A stretch of DNA of 64,000 nt from Saccharothrix obliqua (GCF_019375475.1 NZ_JAHXGQ010000007.1:186001-250000), one strand, 5' to 3'. Positions 24,565 to 33,264 are shown, numbered from the stretch's first letter. Notes: generated from the letters alone by a model not told the origin. Translations and numbers: made by a program.

Positions 24565-27420
24565 TCAGGAGGCGGTGGTGGCGGCACGCGCGCGGGCCAG
24601 CCGGGCCCGCACCTGGTCCGCCTCCGGGGCGTTCAGCTCCGTGAACAACGCCAGCGCGCGCTGCCAGTGCGCCACCGCGCCCGCCATGCCCTGCCGGTCG
24701 AACACCATCGCCAACCGGTCGTGCGCCAACGCCTGGTGGTACGGGCTCATCGCCGCCGAGGCCAGCGACAACGCGGTGCGCGCCGAGGCGACCGCCTCCG
24801 CCAGCTCGCCGGACTCCACCAGCACCGCCGCCAAGTCGGTGTGGCACACCGATTCGCCGCACTGCTCGCCGACCTCCTGGTAGATCCGCACCGCCGCGCG
24901 CAACCACGTCTTCGCGTCGTCGTAGCGGCGCATCGCCAGGTACAGCGGGCCCAGGTTGTGGTGCGCCGCGGCCTCCGCCCAACGCGAACCCGCCGCGCGC
25001 GAGACCTCCAGCGCCTCCCGGTAGTGCCGCTCGGCCTCCTCCATCCGGCCCGATGTCTGGAGCATGTCGCCGACCGTCGTCAACGCCCGCGCCTGCGCCT
25101 TCACGTCACCGCTCGCCCGCGCCACGTCCAGCGCCTCGCGCACGCGGTCCAGCGCCTCGTCGTGGCGGTGGAACTGGAGCAGCGCCACGCCGAGGTTGAA
25201 CAACGTCACGAACCGCGCCTGCGGGTCGCCCAACGACGTGGCCGCCCGCATCGCGGCTTCCGTGGTGCGCAGCCAGGTGACGCGGTCCGCGCGCAGCCAG
25301 AAGAACCGCGACAACGCGTACGGCAACTGCCAGGCGTGCACCAGCCACGCCGGGTCCACGCCCTCGCCCGCGAACTCGGCGGCGGCGATCAGGTTGCCCT
25401 GCTCGGCTTCCAGCCACGCGGTCGCGTCGCCCGCGCCGGTCAGCCGCGGCACCTCCGCGGGCACCGACTCCGGCGCCACCCGCACGCTGCCCCGGCCGAC
25501 CGGCAGCAGGCCGTCCGCGAGGTCCGCGCAGTGCAGGTAGTAGTCCAGCATCCGGCTGGTGGCCGCACGCCGCTGCGCCGGCGCCAGCTCGGCCGCCAGC
25601 GTCCGGGTGTAGACGCGCACCAGGTCGTGCGCGCCGTACCGGCCTGCCTCGCCGACCGACAGCAGGTTCGCGGCGGTCAACGCGTCCAGCGCCCGCTGCG
25701 CCTCCGACACCCGCACCTGCGCCATCGCCGCGACGACGTGCGCCGTCACGTCCGGACCGGGGTGCAGGCCGAGCAACGCCAGCAGCCGCGCGGGCAGCGG
25801 CGACAACGCGCGCCGGGACGCGTCCAACGCCGCGCGCACGGTCGAGTCCTCGTCCTCCAGGCCGAGCGCGGCCAGCCGACCGTGCTCGTCGTCCAGCTCC
25901 GCCACCAGTTCCGCCGCGCGCAACGCCGGCGACACCGCGAGCCGCGCCGCCGCGATCCGCAGCGCCAGCGGCAGACCGTCGCACAGCACGGCCAACCGGC
26001 GCAGCGCGCCGATCTCCGCGCCGTCCCGGCCGGCGACCCGGCCCAGCACCTCGACCGCCGCGTCGGTGTCCAGCATGTCCAGCTCCACCAACCGCGCCTC
26101 GGCGTGCGCGACCAGGCCCACCAGCCGCCGCCGGGAGGTGACCACGACGCACGACGGCGGACCCGGCAGCAGCGGCAGCAGCTCGGACGACCCGCGCGCG
26201 TTGTCCAGCATCACGACCATCCGCCGGTCCGCGACCAGCGTGCGGAACAACGCCGAGCGCTCCTCCACGGTCACCGGCACGTCCGCCGACGGCACGCCCA
26301 GCGTGCGCAGGAACCGGTTGAGCACCTCGCCCGCGCCCAGCGGTTCCTGGTTCGGGTCGTAGCCGTGCAGGTCGACGTAGAGCTGGCCGTCCGGGAACGC
26401 CTCGCGCACCCGGTGCGCCCAGTGCAGCGCGAGCGCCGTCTTGCCGACGCCCGCGGGACCGGTGACGACCAGCACCAGGCCGCCGGACGGGTGTGCCGCG
26501 AGCATCTTGTCCAGGCGCGCCACCTGCTCGTCGCGGCCGATCAACGACACCGGTCCGCGCGGCAGCTGCGCGGGCGTGGTGGGCAGCGCGGGTTCCGGCG
26601 CGGACGCGGGCAGCGCGATCGGTCGCGTCGGCCGCTCGGGTTCCGGGTCCTCGCCCGCCAGCACGGCCTGCTGGAGCCGGCGCAGCTCCGGGCCGGGTTC
26701 GACGCCCAGCTCCTCCACCAGCACGCGGCGCGCCTCGCGGTACGCGGCGAGCGCCTCGGCCTGCCTGCCCGCCTGGCACAACGCCCGCATCAGCAGGCCG
26801 TGCCCGCGTTCCCGCAACGGGTGCTCGCCGACCAGGGCCGTCAGCTCCTGCACCTGCTCCGCGCCCCGCCCGAGCAACAGCACCAGCTCGGCCCGCTCCT
26901 CCAGCGCGGCGAGCCGCCGTTCCTGCAACCGGCCGCGCTCCACCTCGGCGAACAGCCCCGCCACGCCGCCGAGCGGGTCGCCGCGCCACAACGCGAGCGC
27001 CTCGTCCAGCGCGCCGGCCGCCGCCTCCAGGTCGCCCGCCGAGCGCAGCCTGCCCGCCGCGACCACGCCGCGCTCGAACGCGTCCAGGTCGACCGCCGAC
27101 GGGTCCAGCCGCAGCAGGTAGCCGTCGCCCACCGACGTCAGCAGCTCGGCGGGCGCGCGCCGGGCTCGGCTCGGCTCCAGGGCCCGGCGCAGGCCGGCGA
27201 CGTAGGTCTGCACGAGGTTGATCGCGCTGCTGGGCGTGGCGTCGCCCCACACGGCCTCGATGATGTGGTCCCGGCTGACCGGGGTGTTCCGGCCGAGCAG
27301 CAGCACGGCCAGCACCGCGCGCTGCTTCGCGGCGCCCAGGTCCACCTCCTGGCCACCGCGCCGCACCCGGAGCAGGCCGAGCACCTCGAACCGCAAGGGC
27401 TCCACGCCGTCGTACTCCAC
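24565..27420 (-). CDS. AfsR/SARP-type transcriptional regulator (BTAD, NB-ARC, TPR)
   Basis: A 951-residue regulator. Residues about 8-100 are an OmpR-like DNA-binding domain (LGAAKQRAVLAVLLLGRN, then SRDHIIEAVWGDATP). Residues about 105-250 form the bacterial transcriptional activator domain, ending in AYREARRVLVEELGVEPGPE. An NB-ARC ATPase follows with P-loop VTGPAGVGKTALALHW (about residue 320). The C-terminal third is TPR (repeats around RHYREALEVSRAAGSRWAEA). AfsR-type proteins activate secondary metabolism or morphological genes, often after phosphorylation. The GTG start fits GAAGGA about 8 nt upstream; a second in-frame GTG lies five codons later. The chitinase lies 155 bp downstream with its own promoter. 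The target is unknown. Confidence 0.93.
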   Translation of the reverse strand: MEYDGVEPLRFEVLGLLRVRRGGQEVDLGAAKQRAVLAVLLLGRNTPVSRDHIIEAVWGDATPSSAINLVQTYVAGLRRALEPSRARRAPAELLTSVGDGYLLRLDPSAVDLDAFERGVVAAGRLRSAGDLEAAAGALDEALALWRGDPLGGVAGLFAEVERGRLQERRLAALEERAELVLLLGRGAEQVQELTALVGEHPLRERGHGLLMRALCQAGRQAEALAAYREARRVLVEELGVEPGPELRRLQQAVLAGEDPEPERPTRPIALPASAPEPALPTTPAQLPRGPVSLIGRDEQVARLDKMLAAHPSGGLVLVVTGPAGVGKTALALHWAHRVREAFPDGQLYVDLHGYDPNQEPLGAGEVLNRFLRTLGVPSADVPVTVEERSALFRTLVADRRMVVMLDNARGSSELLPLLPGPPSCVVVTSRRRLVGLVAHAEARLVELDMLDTDAAVEVLGRVAGRDGAEIGALRRLAVLCDGLPLALRIAAARLAVSPALRAAELVAELDDEHGRLAALGLEDEDSTVRAALDASRRALSPLPARLLALLGLHPGPDVTAHVVAAMAQVRVSEAQRALDALTAANLLSVGEAGRYGAHDLVRVYTRTLAAELAPAQRRAATSRMLDYYLHCADLADGLLPVGRGSVRVAPESVPAEVPRLTGAGDATAWLEAEQGNLIAAAEFAGEGVDPAWLVHAWQLPYALSRFFWLRADRVTWLRTTEAAMRAATSLGDPQARFVTLFNLGVALLQFHRHDEALDRVREALDVARASGDVKAQARALTTVGDMLQTSGRMEEAERHYREALEVSRAAGSRWAEAAAHHNLGPLYLAMRRYDDAKTWLRAAVRIYQEVGEQCGESVCHTDLAAVLVESGELAEAVASARTALSLASAAMSPYHQALAHDRLAMVFDRQGMAGAVAHWQRALALFTELNAPEADQVRARLARARAATTAS

Positions 27421-27742
27421 CGACCGATCCTTCGCCGAAGGGCTTTGGCACCAGAAAGTACCCGACCGCGCGACCGGCTCCGGGAGATCACTTCAGTCGG
27501 GCTCCAGTCGCGCTGTAGCCGCATTCTTACGCTAAGCGTGTCCGGTCGACCACACAGGGCGAACCCCGGTGCGGGAGGTTGGACCAGACAGCGGATCATC
27601 CGCTGCTCTCCCAGAACGACGAGGGCAGGCCGGCGTGCAAGGGGCATCCAGCCCGCGGCGGCGGAACGCCGGCCCGCCCTCGTCCCCGTCTCCACGGGGA
27701 AGGCCACCCGGTAGGGGGTGGCCTCTCCCCTTGCCCTCCCCC
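27421..27742. other. Structured intergenic region with three stem-loops
   Basis: No gene is seen. Three inverted repeats follow one another: 27589-27605 (8-bp stem), 27618-27684 (19-bp stem, one mismatch, 29-nt loop) and 27701-27724 (9-bp stem extended by 5 more pairs past a bulge). Next to the terminator at 27743 they make a highly folded block that could be the 5' leader of the AfsR-type gene, the 3' end of the dedA transcript, or a separate RNA. Confidence 0.6.
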
Positions 27743-27797
27743 CAGCCGAAGGGGCCGCGCTCGGGACCCGAACCCCCAAGCGCGGCCCCTTCGGCTG
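27743..27797. terminator. Strong hairpin terminator after dedA
   Basis: A perfect 19-bp inverted repeat (27743-27761 and 27779-27797) with a 17-nt loop, 69 bp beyond the dedA stop. It can act in both directions. Confidence 0.75.
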
Positions 27798-27865
27798 TCG
27801 TCACGCGGCAGGACCGCCGATGTCGGACGTTGTCCGGTGTCGGCGGTCCGCGTCTCGACCGGTGG

Positions 27866-28504
27866 TCAGCCGACCTCCTCCAGCTCCGGTGCGGCGGCGG
27901 CCTTGCGGCGGCGGCGCAGGAAGACCACGACGCCGACGACGACCGCGATGCCCATCAGCACCCACATCGCGCCGTTGAACACCGACTCGATGTACTTCGC
28001 GGACGCACCCGCCGCCGAGCCGATCCCGATGTGCAGCGCCGACCAGCACACCGCGCCCGCGATGGACGCGGGCAGGAAGCGCCGGTACTCCAGCTTGGAC
28101 GCGCCCGCCGACGCGGGCACCAGGGTCCGCACGACCGGCATGAACCGGGCGACGAACACCGCCCACGCGCCGCGCTTGCGCAGCAACTCGCCCGCCTTGT
28201 CCCAGTGCTGCTGGCCGAGCTTGCGCACCACCTTGCTGTCCCGCATCCGGTCGCCGAACCGGCGGCCCAGGAAGTACCCGATGCTGTCGCCCGCCACCGC
28301 GCACACCGACACGATCAGCCACATGACGAGGAACCGCGGCACGCTGGTGACCGTCGTCGCGGCCAGCAGCAGCGCGCTCTCCCCCGGCGCGATGAAGCCG
28401 ACGCCGATGGTGCACTCCGCCAACGTCAACGCGCCGGTCACCGCCAGCACGGCGGGCTGCGGCAGGCCCGCGAGCCCTTCCAGCGCGTCGGTCAGGAATG
28501 CCAT
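27866..28504 (-). CDS. DedA family membrane protein
   Basis: A 212-residue DedA/VTT-domain protein with about five membrane segments. Family motifs are seen in FIAPGESALLLAA, GDSIGYFLGRRFGDRM and the re-entrant segment FVARFMPVVRTLVPASAGAS. DedA proteins are proposed lipid (undecaprenyl-phosphate or phosphatidylethanolamine) flippases or transporters supporting membrane homeostasis; the substrate here is unknown. The C-terminal tail is Arg/Lys- then Glu-rich. The ATG is preceded by GGGGGA. It is monocistronic and ends before the 27743 terminator. Confidence 0.92.
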   Translation of the reverse strand: MAFLTDALEGLAGLPQPAVLAVTGALTLAECTIGVGFIAPGESALLLAATTVTSVPRFLVMWLIVSVCAVAGDSIGYFLGRRFGDRMRDSKVVRKLGQQHWDKAGELLRKRGAWAVFVARFMPVVRTLVPASAGASKLEYRRFLPASIAGAVCWSALHIGIGSAAGASAKYIESVFNGAMWVLMGIAVVVGVVVFLRRRRKAAAAPELEEVG

Positions 28505-28789
28505 GTCTCGTCCCCCAGGTGATACGTCGTGGTCGCGCCCCGCGCGACCGTCCGGTGTCCGACCGCGCCGGGCGGTGCGGAGTCGATCTCGGCGTCCGGT
28601 CCCGGACCGGCGGCCCCCGTGACCCGGCGGGATCGTGCCACGCGACCCGGAGCGGGGTCCGGGGTGGTCCGTCCCTCTGGCGACGAGTCCACCGGAACGG
28701 GGGTGGCGGGCGCATCGGACCCGGGTCTGGAGGGCGGTCAGACCTTGGTCGTACGGGAACCCCGGCGAAAGTCGGGGGCGTGGCGCCGC

Positions 28790-29641
28790 TCAACCCCGGA
28801 GTTCGCGGGCGACCCGTTCGACGAACGCGGCGGAGTCGGCCGGGTCCAGGGACGCCTCGACCAGCCGCGTGAACACCTCGGAGTAGGTCGCGATGTCCGA
28901 CGCCTTCTCCGCGTAGACGTCCCCGCCCGCGTTCTCCAGGTACACCACCGCGGGATCGGACCGGTCGGGGAAGGCGAGCAGCACGAACGCGCCGGTGAGC
29001 GCGGCGTGGGCGCCGCGGGCGAACGGGGCGACCTGGATGGTGACGTTGTCCAGCCGGCCCACCTCGGTCAGCTTCCGCAACTGGTCCAGCAGCACGTCCC
29101 GGCCGCCGACCAGGCGGCGCAGCGCGGCCTCGTCGATCACCGCGTGCAGCCGCAGCGGTTCCTCGTCGTGCAGCAGCGCCTGGCGCGCGGTGCGCAGCTG
29201 CACCCGGCGGTCCACCTCGCCGGGTGGCGCGTCCGGCAGCACGGCCTCGATCAACGCCCTGGTGTAGCCCTCGTGCTGGAGCAGGCCCGGGATCATCAGG
29301 CCCTGGTAGGTGCGTGCCGACTCGGCCTCCGCCTCGAACCCGACGTACCGGCCGGGCGCGATGTCGCCGAACTCGTCCCACCACGCCTTGCGCCGCGCCT
29401 CGCGGGCCAGCTCCACCAGTTCCGCCAGCACCTCGGGGCTCGCGCCGTACGCGGCGAGCATGTCCCGCACGTCGCGCGGCGTGACGCCGACCCGGCCCGT
29501 CTCGATCCGGCTGATCTTGGACGCCGAGCACTCCAGGCGCTCGCCGACCTCCTCGATGGTGAGCGCGGCCTGCTCGCGCAGCCTGCGCAGTTCGGTGACG
29601 AGCCGCCGCTTGCGCAACGTCGGGCTGGTGCCACGGGCCAT
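28790..29641 (-). CDS. XRE family HTH regulator with DUF5753
   Basis: A 283-residue regulator. The N-terminal HTH_3 domain (AALTIEEVGERLECSASKIS, about residues 21-40) is followed by a DUF5753 domain (about 100-275; QGLMIPGLLQHEGYTRALI and NVTIQVAPFARGAH are typical). This class is very abundant in actinomycetes and usually controls a small partner gene alongside it. The ATG at 29641 is set by GGAGG 8 nt upstream. The divergent 105-residue CxxC protein is the likely partner. A TTGCA direct repeat lies in the shared intergenic region. Confidence 0.92.
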   Translation of the reverse strand: MARGTSPTLRKRRLVTELRRLREQAALTIEEVGERLECSASKISRIETGRVGVTPRDVRDMLAAYGASPEVLAELVELAREARRKAWWDEFGDIAPGRYVGFEAEAESARTYQGLMIPGLLQHEGYTRALIEAVLPDAPPGEVDRRVQLRTARQALLHDEEPLRLHAVIDEAALRRLVGGRDVLLDQLRKLTEVGRLDNVTIQVAPFARGAHAALTGAFVLLAFPDRSDPAVVYLENAGGDVYAEKASDIATYSEVFTRLVEASLDPADSAAFVERVARELRG

Positions 29642-29716
29642 CGACACACCTCCTCCGGTCACCACAGCGTGGCCGCACACCGCCGCACGGGCAAAGCGCA
29701 GTCATCCATTCGTGTG

Positions 29717-29728
29717 TTGCAACTTGCA
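29717..29728. promoter_or_regulatory. Candidate operator, TTGCA direct repeat
   Basis: TTGCAACTTGCA contains two TTGCA units 7 bp apart, midway between the divergent XRE regulator and the CxxC protein gene. It is a plausible recognition site for the XRE protein, but nothing further supports it. Confidence 0.35.
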
Positions 29729-29799
29729 GTCCGCCGGTGACCGTCGCAGGCTGCTGGGGCACCGCCGGAACGCCGATGGTTCGGGAAGGAGCGCTGAAG

Positions 29800-30117
29800 A
29801 TGTCCGTCACGGTCTTCAGCCAGCTCGACAAGTCGCTGCACGAGCACCTGGCGGCGCTGGAGCGGCTCGCCGCCACGGGCGACGAGGAGACCGCGGCGGA
29901 ACTCGCGCGTGCCGAACTGCCCCGCGTCGTCGCCGCGCTCAAGGCGTTGCTGGACGAGCACACCCCGGACGAGCACGGGCGTTGCCCCACCTGCCGCACG
30001 AACCGCTGGAGCAGGCGGCTGCCCGCGCCGTGCCGCGCCTACCTGGGCGCGCAGCTCGCGCTGACCGCGACCGCCGAGACGCCCGGCCGCCGCAGGTACC
30101 TGCGCGACCCGGTGTAG
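29800..30117 (+). CDS. Small Cys-motif protein partnered with the XRE-DUF5753 regulator
   Basis: A 105-residue soluble protein. Residues about 8-50 are helical and acidic (FSQLDKSLHEHLAALERLAA, then ELARAELPRVVAALKALLDE). HGRCPTCRT (about 60-68) and a later Cys in LPAPCRAYLGAQLAL could form a small zinc-binding site (CxxC-x13-C). The ATG at 29800 is chosen because GGAAGGAG lies 8 nt upstream. It is divergent from the XRE-DUF5753 gene. Its function is unknown; small proteins in this position often modulate the neighbouring regulator (inference). Confidence 0.7.
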   Translation: MSVTVFSQLDKSLHEHLAALERLAATGDEETAAELARAELPRVVAALKALLDEHTPDEHGRCPTCRTNRWSRRLPAPCRAYLGAQLALTATAETPGRRRYLRDPV

Positions 30118-30129
30118 CGGCACCCCGAC

Positions 30130-30150
30130 GAGCGGGCGCCGTGCCCGCTC
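30130..30150 (+). terminator. Hairpin terminator
   Basis: An 8-bp perfect stem with a 5-nt loop, 12 bp after the stop of the CxxC protein gene. Confidence 0.55.
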
Positions 30151-30214
30151 CGCGGCGGGCGACGCGCCTCCCCCCGATGATCGAGCCCCACCCGCGTCGT
30201 CCGACCGCACCCGA

Positions 30215-30259
30215 CGGCGGAACCGGCCCCGACACCCCCGACCGGTGCCGGTTCCGCCG
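30215..30259. terminator. Hairpin terminator between convergent genes
   Basis: A perfect 13-bp stem (30215-30227 and 30247-30259) with a 19-nt loop, ending 3 bp before the stop of the rhomboid-like gene. Confidence 0.7.
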
Positions 30260-30262
30260 CGT

Positions 30263-30913
30263 TCACCGCCCGGCTCCCGCGTAGACGCGGTGCACGGCGA
30301 ACGCGCCGCAGGCCGTGCCGATGAGCACGGCCGCCACGTGGCCGACCGCGCGGAACTCGGGCACGGTGCCGAACCAGTGGGCGGTGAGCAGCGGCTGGGC
30401 CACCAGCAACGCCACCCACGGCCCGCGCAGCACGGCCGGCAGCAACGCGGTGACCGCGCCGCCGGCCGTGAACGCGACGTAGGTGACGCCCACGTCGGTG
30501 ACGTCGGTCAGGTCCACGGGGTACGCGGCGACCCCGATCGCGACCGCGGCGACCAGGGTCGCGCCGACGTGCCCGACCAGCACGACGGCCGCCGCCCGCC
30601 ACGGGCCCACCTCGCGCTCGAACGCGCCCAGGCACAGCGCGACCCCGGCGAGCGCGGCGGCGGTGAACGCCGCCCCGGCACCGGGGTCCAGCACGAACGC
30701 GCTGCCCAGCAGGGCGTTGACGGGGTGGTCGGCGAGGTTGCCGGGGTTGGTGCTCATGGACGCGGTGATCTGCGCGTCCACGCCCTCGGCGAAGACGAAC
30801 CGCATCAGCAGGGCGAGCCCCACCACGGCGAGCAGGTAGCCCGCCGTGACGGGGTTGCGCCGGAAGCGATCACGCACCCGGCCATGGTCGGCGCGGGTCC
30901 GCGCGGCGGCCAC
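30263..30913 (-). CDS. Rhomboid-like integral membrane protein
   Basis: A 216-residue protein with about six membrane helices arranged as in the 'rhomboid-like' families of actinobacteria. The catalytic GxSG serine motif of true rhomboid proteases is not evident, so protease activity is doubtful. The start is uncertain: the GTG at 30913 and the GTG at 30877 (VRDRFRRNPVTAG) are both possible and neither has a good ribosome-binding site. It begins 15 bp after gnd ends, so it is probably transcribed with gnd. Confidence 0.65.
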   Translation of the reverse strand: MAAARTRADHGRVRDRFRRNPVTAGYLLAVVGLALLMRFVFAEGVDAQITASMSTNPGNLADHPVNALLGSAFVLDPGAGAAFTAAALAGVALCLGAFEREVGPWRAAAVVLVGHVGATLVAAVAIGVAAYPVDLTDVTDVGVTYVAFTAGGAVTALLPAVLRGPWVALLVAQPLLTAHWFGTVPEFRAVGHVAAVLIGTACGAFAVHRVYAGAGR

Positions 30914-30928
30914 CGGAGGGCGGCAGGT

Positions 30929-32368
30929 TCACGCTTCCACCTGGGCGCGGTCACCCGACCAGCGGGTGTGGAAGCTGCCCGCGCGGTCGGTGCGGCGGTA
31001 GGTGTGCGCGCCGAAGAAGTCCCGCAGCCCCTGGACGAGCGACGCCGGCAGGCGCTCCGAGCGCAGCCCGTCGTAGTAGGCGAGCGCGGACACGAAGCCC
31101 GGCACCGGCACGCCCGCGGTCACGGCCTTCACCACGACCCGCCGCCACGCGGCCTCCGCGTTCGCCACCGCGTCCCGGAAGTAGTCGTCCACCAGCAGCG
31201 AGGCCAGCTCCGGCGCCTTGTCGTACGCCTCGCGGATGCGGTCCAGGAACCGGGCCCGGATGATGCAGCCGCCGCGCCAGATGGTCGCCATCGCGCCCAG
31301 GTCGAGGTCCCAGCCGTACTCGGCGCTCGCCGCGCGCATCTGGTCGAAGCCCTGCGCGTAGGCGACGACCTTCGACGCGTACAACGCCTGCCGCACGTCG
31401 TCCACGAGCGAGTCGTCCGGCGCGGGGACCACTTCGGACGCCCCGAACGCCGCCCGCACCGCCGTGCGCTGCTCGACCCGGCCGGACAGCGAGCGCGCGA
31501 ACACGGCCTCCGCGATGCCGGTCACCGGCACGCCCAGCTCCAGCGCCTCCTGGACGGTCCAGCGGCCGGTGCCCTTCTGCTCGGCCTCGTCGGCGATCAC
31601 GTCGACCAGCGCCGCGCCGGTGTCCGGGTCGGTGTGGCCGAGCACCTCGGCGGTGATCTCCACCAGGTAGGACTCCAGGTCGCCGGAGTTCCAGTCGCGG
31701 AACACGTCGGCGACCTGCGCGGGCGTCCGGCCGCCGACGCGGCGCAGCAGGTCGTACGCCTCGGCGATGAGCTGCATGTCGGCGTACTCGATGCCGTTGT
31801 GGACCATCTTCACGAAGTGCCCCGCGCCGTCCGGGCCGACGTGCACGCAGCACGGCACACCGTCCACCTGCGCCGCGATGGCCTCCAGCACCGGGCCGAG
31901 GTGCCGGTAGGACTCGACCGAGCCGCCGGGCATGATCGACGGCCCGTTGAGCGCGCCCTCCTCGCCGCCGGAGATGCCGGCGCCGACGAAGTGCAGACCG
32001 AGTTCGCGCAGCGCGGCCTCCCGGCGACGCGTGTCGGCGTAGTGCGCGTTGCCACCGTCGATCACCATGTCACCGGGTTCGAGCAACGGCGCCAGCTCGT
32101 CGATCACGGCGTCCGTGGGCGCGCCGGCCTTCACCATGATGATGATCTGCCGCGGCGTCTGGAGGCTCGCGACGAGCTGTTCCAGGGTGTCGGCGGGGAC
32201 GAAGTCGCCTTCGTGGCCGTGCTCTTCGACGAGCGCCTTGGTGCGGGTGGAGGTGCGGTTGTGGACGGCGACGCGGAACCCGTGCCGGGCGAGGTTGCGC
32301 GCCAGGTTGCTGCCCATGACGGCGAGCCCGGTGACGGCGATCCGCGCGGGTGCCTCGGAGGTGGTCAT
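30929..32368 (-). CDS. gnd: 6-phosphogluconate dehydrogenase (NADP+-dependent, decarboxylating)
   Basis: A 479-residue long-form 6PGDH converting 6-phosphogluconate to ribulose-5-phosphate, CO2 and NADPH in the oxidative pentose phosphate pathway. The Rossmann motif is GLAVMGSNLARNLARHG; the substrate-binding signature is GAGISGGEEGALNGPSIMPG; the catalytic Lys is in GHFVKMVHNGIEYADMQ. The ATG is set by GGAGG about 8 nt upstream. The rhomboid-like gene follows immediately. The second 39-bp repeat cluster lies 107 bp upstream of its start. Confidence 0.97.
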   Translation of the reverse strand: MTTSEAPARIAVTGLAVMGSNLARNLARHGFRVAVHNRTSTRTKALVEEHGHEGDFVPADTLEQLVASLQTPRQIIIMVKAGAPTDAVIDELAPLLEPGDMVIDGGNAHYADTRRREAALRELGLHFVGAGISGGEEGALNGPSIMPGGSVESYRHLGPVLEAIAAQVDGVPCCVHVGPDGAGHFVKMVHNGIEYADMQLIAEAYDLLRRVGGRTPAQVADVFRDWNSGDLESYLVEITAEVLGHTDPDTGAALVDVIADEAEQKGTGRWTVQEALELGVPVTGIAEAVFARSLSGRVEQRTAVRAAFGASEVVPAPDDSLVDDVRQALYASKVVAYAQGFDQMRAASAEYGWDLDLGAMATIWRGGCIIRARFLDRIREAYDKAPELASLLVDDYFRDAVANAEAAWRRVVVKAVTAGVPVPGFVSALAYYDGLRSERLPASLVQGLRDFFGAHTYRRTDRAGSFHTRWSGDRAQVEA

Positions 32369-32474
32369 CCTCCCAGCCTCCCCGAATCGGGGGCGGTGCG
32401 CACGTGTGCGCGTCGTCTCTTCCCGGCTCCTCGTCAACTCGCCCGACACCGCGGTGAAAGCTCCAGCGGGCTGA

Positions 32475-32630
32475 AACTTTCAGGGAGCCTGCCTGATAGA
32501 TCCCGCGGGCCGAAACTTTCAGGAAGCCTCCCTGAAAGATCCCGCGAGCCGTAACTATCAGGAAGCCTCCCTGAAAGATCCCGCGGGCCGTAACTATCAG
32601 GGAGCCTGCCTGAAAGATCCTGCGGGGCCG
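32475..32630. repeat. 39-bp-period hairpin repeat cluster 2 (four units)
   Basis: Four units begin at 32475, 32514, 32553 and 32592, an exact 39-bp period. Left arms are AACTTTCAGG or AACTATCAGG, right arms CCTGATAG or CCTGAAAG, with loops GAGCCTG or AAGCCTC and a CCCGCGGG-type palindromic linker. Read on the strand of the LysE gene that ends at 32656, it has the same orientation as cluster 1 has to its upstream gene. Confidence 0.87.
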
Positions 32631-32655
32631 CAACCTCCGGTTGTCCCGCTGCGGG

Positions 32656-33264
32656 TCACGCCGCCAGGACCGTCGCCGCCATGCCGATCAGGGCGGTGCC
32701 GCAGAGGCGGTCGAAGACCGGTCGCACCTTGGGCTTGCTCAACAGCTTCGCCAGTCGGCCGGCCAGCGGCACCACGAACGTCCAGAACACCGCGAACACA
32801 CCGACCGTGACGGCCGACAACAACGCCGCCTGCGGCAGCGGGGGCGCGGCGGGGTCCATCGCCTGCGGGATGAGGCTGAGGAAGGTCAACATCACCTTCG
32901 GGTTCAGCAGGTCGCACAGCAGGCCGCGCAGGAAGACCGACTTCTCGGACGGCGGCGCGGCGGTCAGGGTCGAGCGGCGGGCGCGCAGCGTCATCACGCC
33001 CAGGTAGAGCAGGTACGCCGCACCGACGGCCTTCACCACCCAGAGGGCCGCCGGAGCAGCCGCGACCAGCGCGGACAGCCCGAGGGTGGCGAGCACGCCG
33101 TGCACGACGAGGCCGGTGACGACGCCCAGCGCGGTGAGCGCGCCCAGCCGGACGCTGCGCACGGCGTTGCCGGTGACGAGGACGAAGTCCGGGCCGGGGA
33201 CGATCGTGATGACCACGAGCGCCAGCAGGAAGGAGGTCCAAGCGATGTGCACGGGCCGAATCAT
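32656..33264 (-). CDS. LysE/RhtB family amino acid exporter
   Basis: A 202-residue exporter with about six membrane helices and the LysE signature VPGPDFVLVTGNAVRSVRLG near residue 23, plus LLCDLLNPKVMLTFLSL. LysE/RhtB proteins export amino acids or analogues. The ATG at 33264 is used; an in-frame GTG at 33252 (MHIAWTSF) is equally likely. It is divergent from an Lrp-type regulator only 48 bp away, a common arrangement in which the regulator senses the exported amino acid. Its stop abuts repeat cluster 2. Confidence 0.92.
   Translation of the reverse strand: MIRPVHIAWTSFLLALVVITIVPGPDFVLVTGNAVRSVRLGALTALGVVTGLVVHGVLATLGLSALVAAAPAALWVVKAVGAAYLLYLGVMTLRARRSTLTAAPPSEKSVFLRGLLCDLLNPKVMLTFLSLIPQAMDPAAPPLPQAALLSAVTVGVFAVFWTFVVPLAGRLAKLLSKPKVRPVFDRLCGTALIGMAATVLAA

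Noticed and set aside
18586..27420. Biosynthetic gene cluster suggested by the LAL and AfsR-type regulators
   Set aside because: No PKS, NRPS, terpene, RiPP or tailoring genes accompany them; the neighbours are a chitinase and an ABC exporter.
27580..27590. TGGACCAGACA as a third dre site
   Set aside because: Only partly matches the palindrome, lies outside any visible promoter elements, and is next to an unrelated hairpin.
27762..27790. tRNA-like sequence GGGGGTTCGGGTCCC on the minus strand
   Set aside because: The T-arm stem does not pair, the loop reads TTCGG instead of TTCRA, and no anticodon arm is found upstream. It is the loop of the 27743-27797 terminator.
28492..28692. 66-codon open frame overlapping the dedA start
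   Set aside because: No ribosome-binding site, no recognisable sequence, and a 13-nt overlap with dedA. It could encode a leader peptide, but nothing supports it.
30263..30913. Rhomboid serine protease
   Set aside because: The helices resemble the family, but the GxSG serine motif is not seen, so only 'rhomboid-like' is justified.
32475..32630. CRISPR-like regular spacing of the 39-bp units
   Set aside because: There are no unique spacers: the whole 39-bp unit is repeated. No cas genes are in the window.
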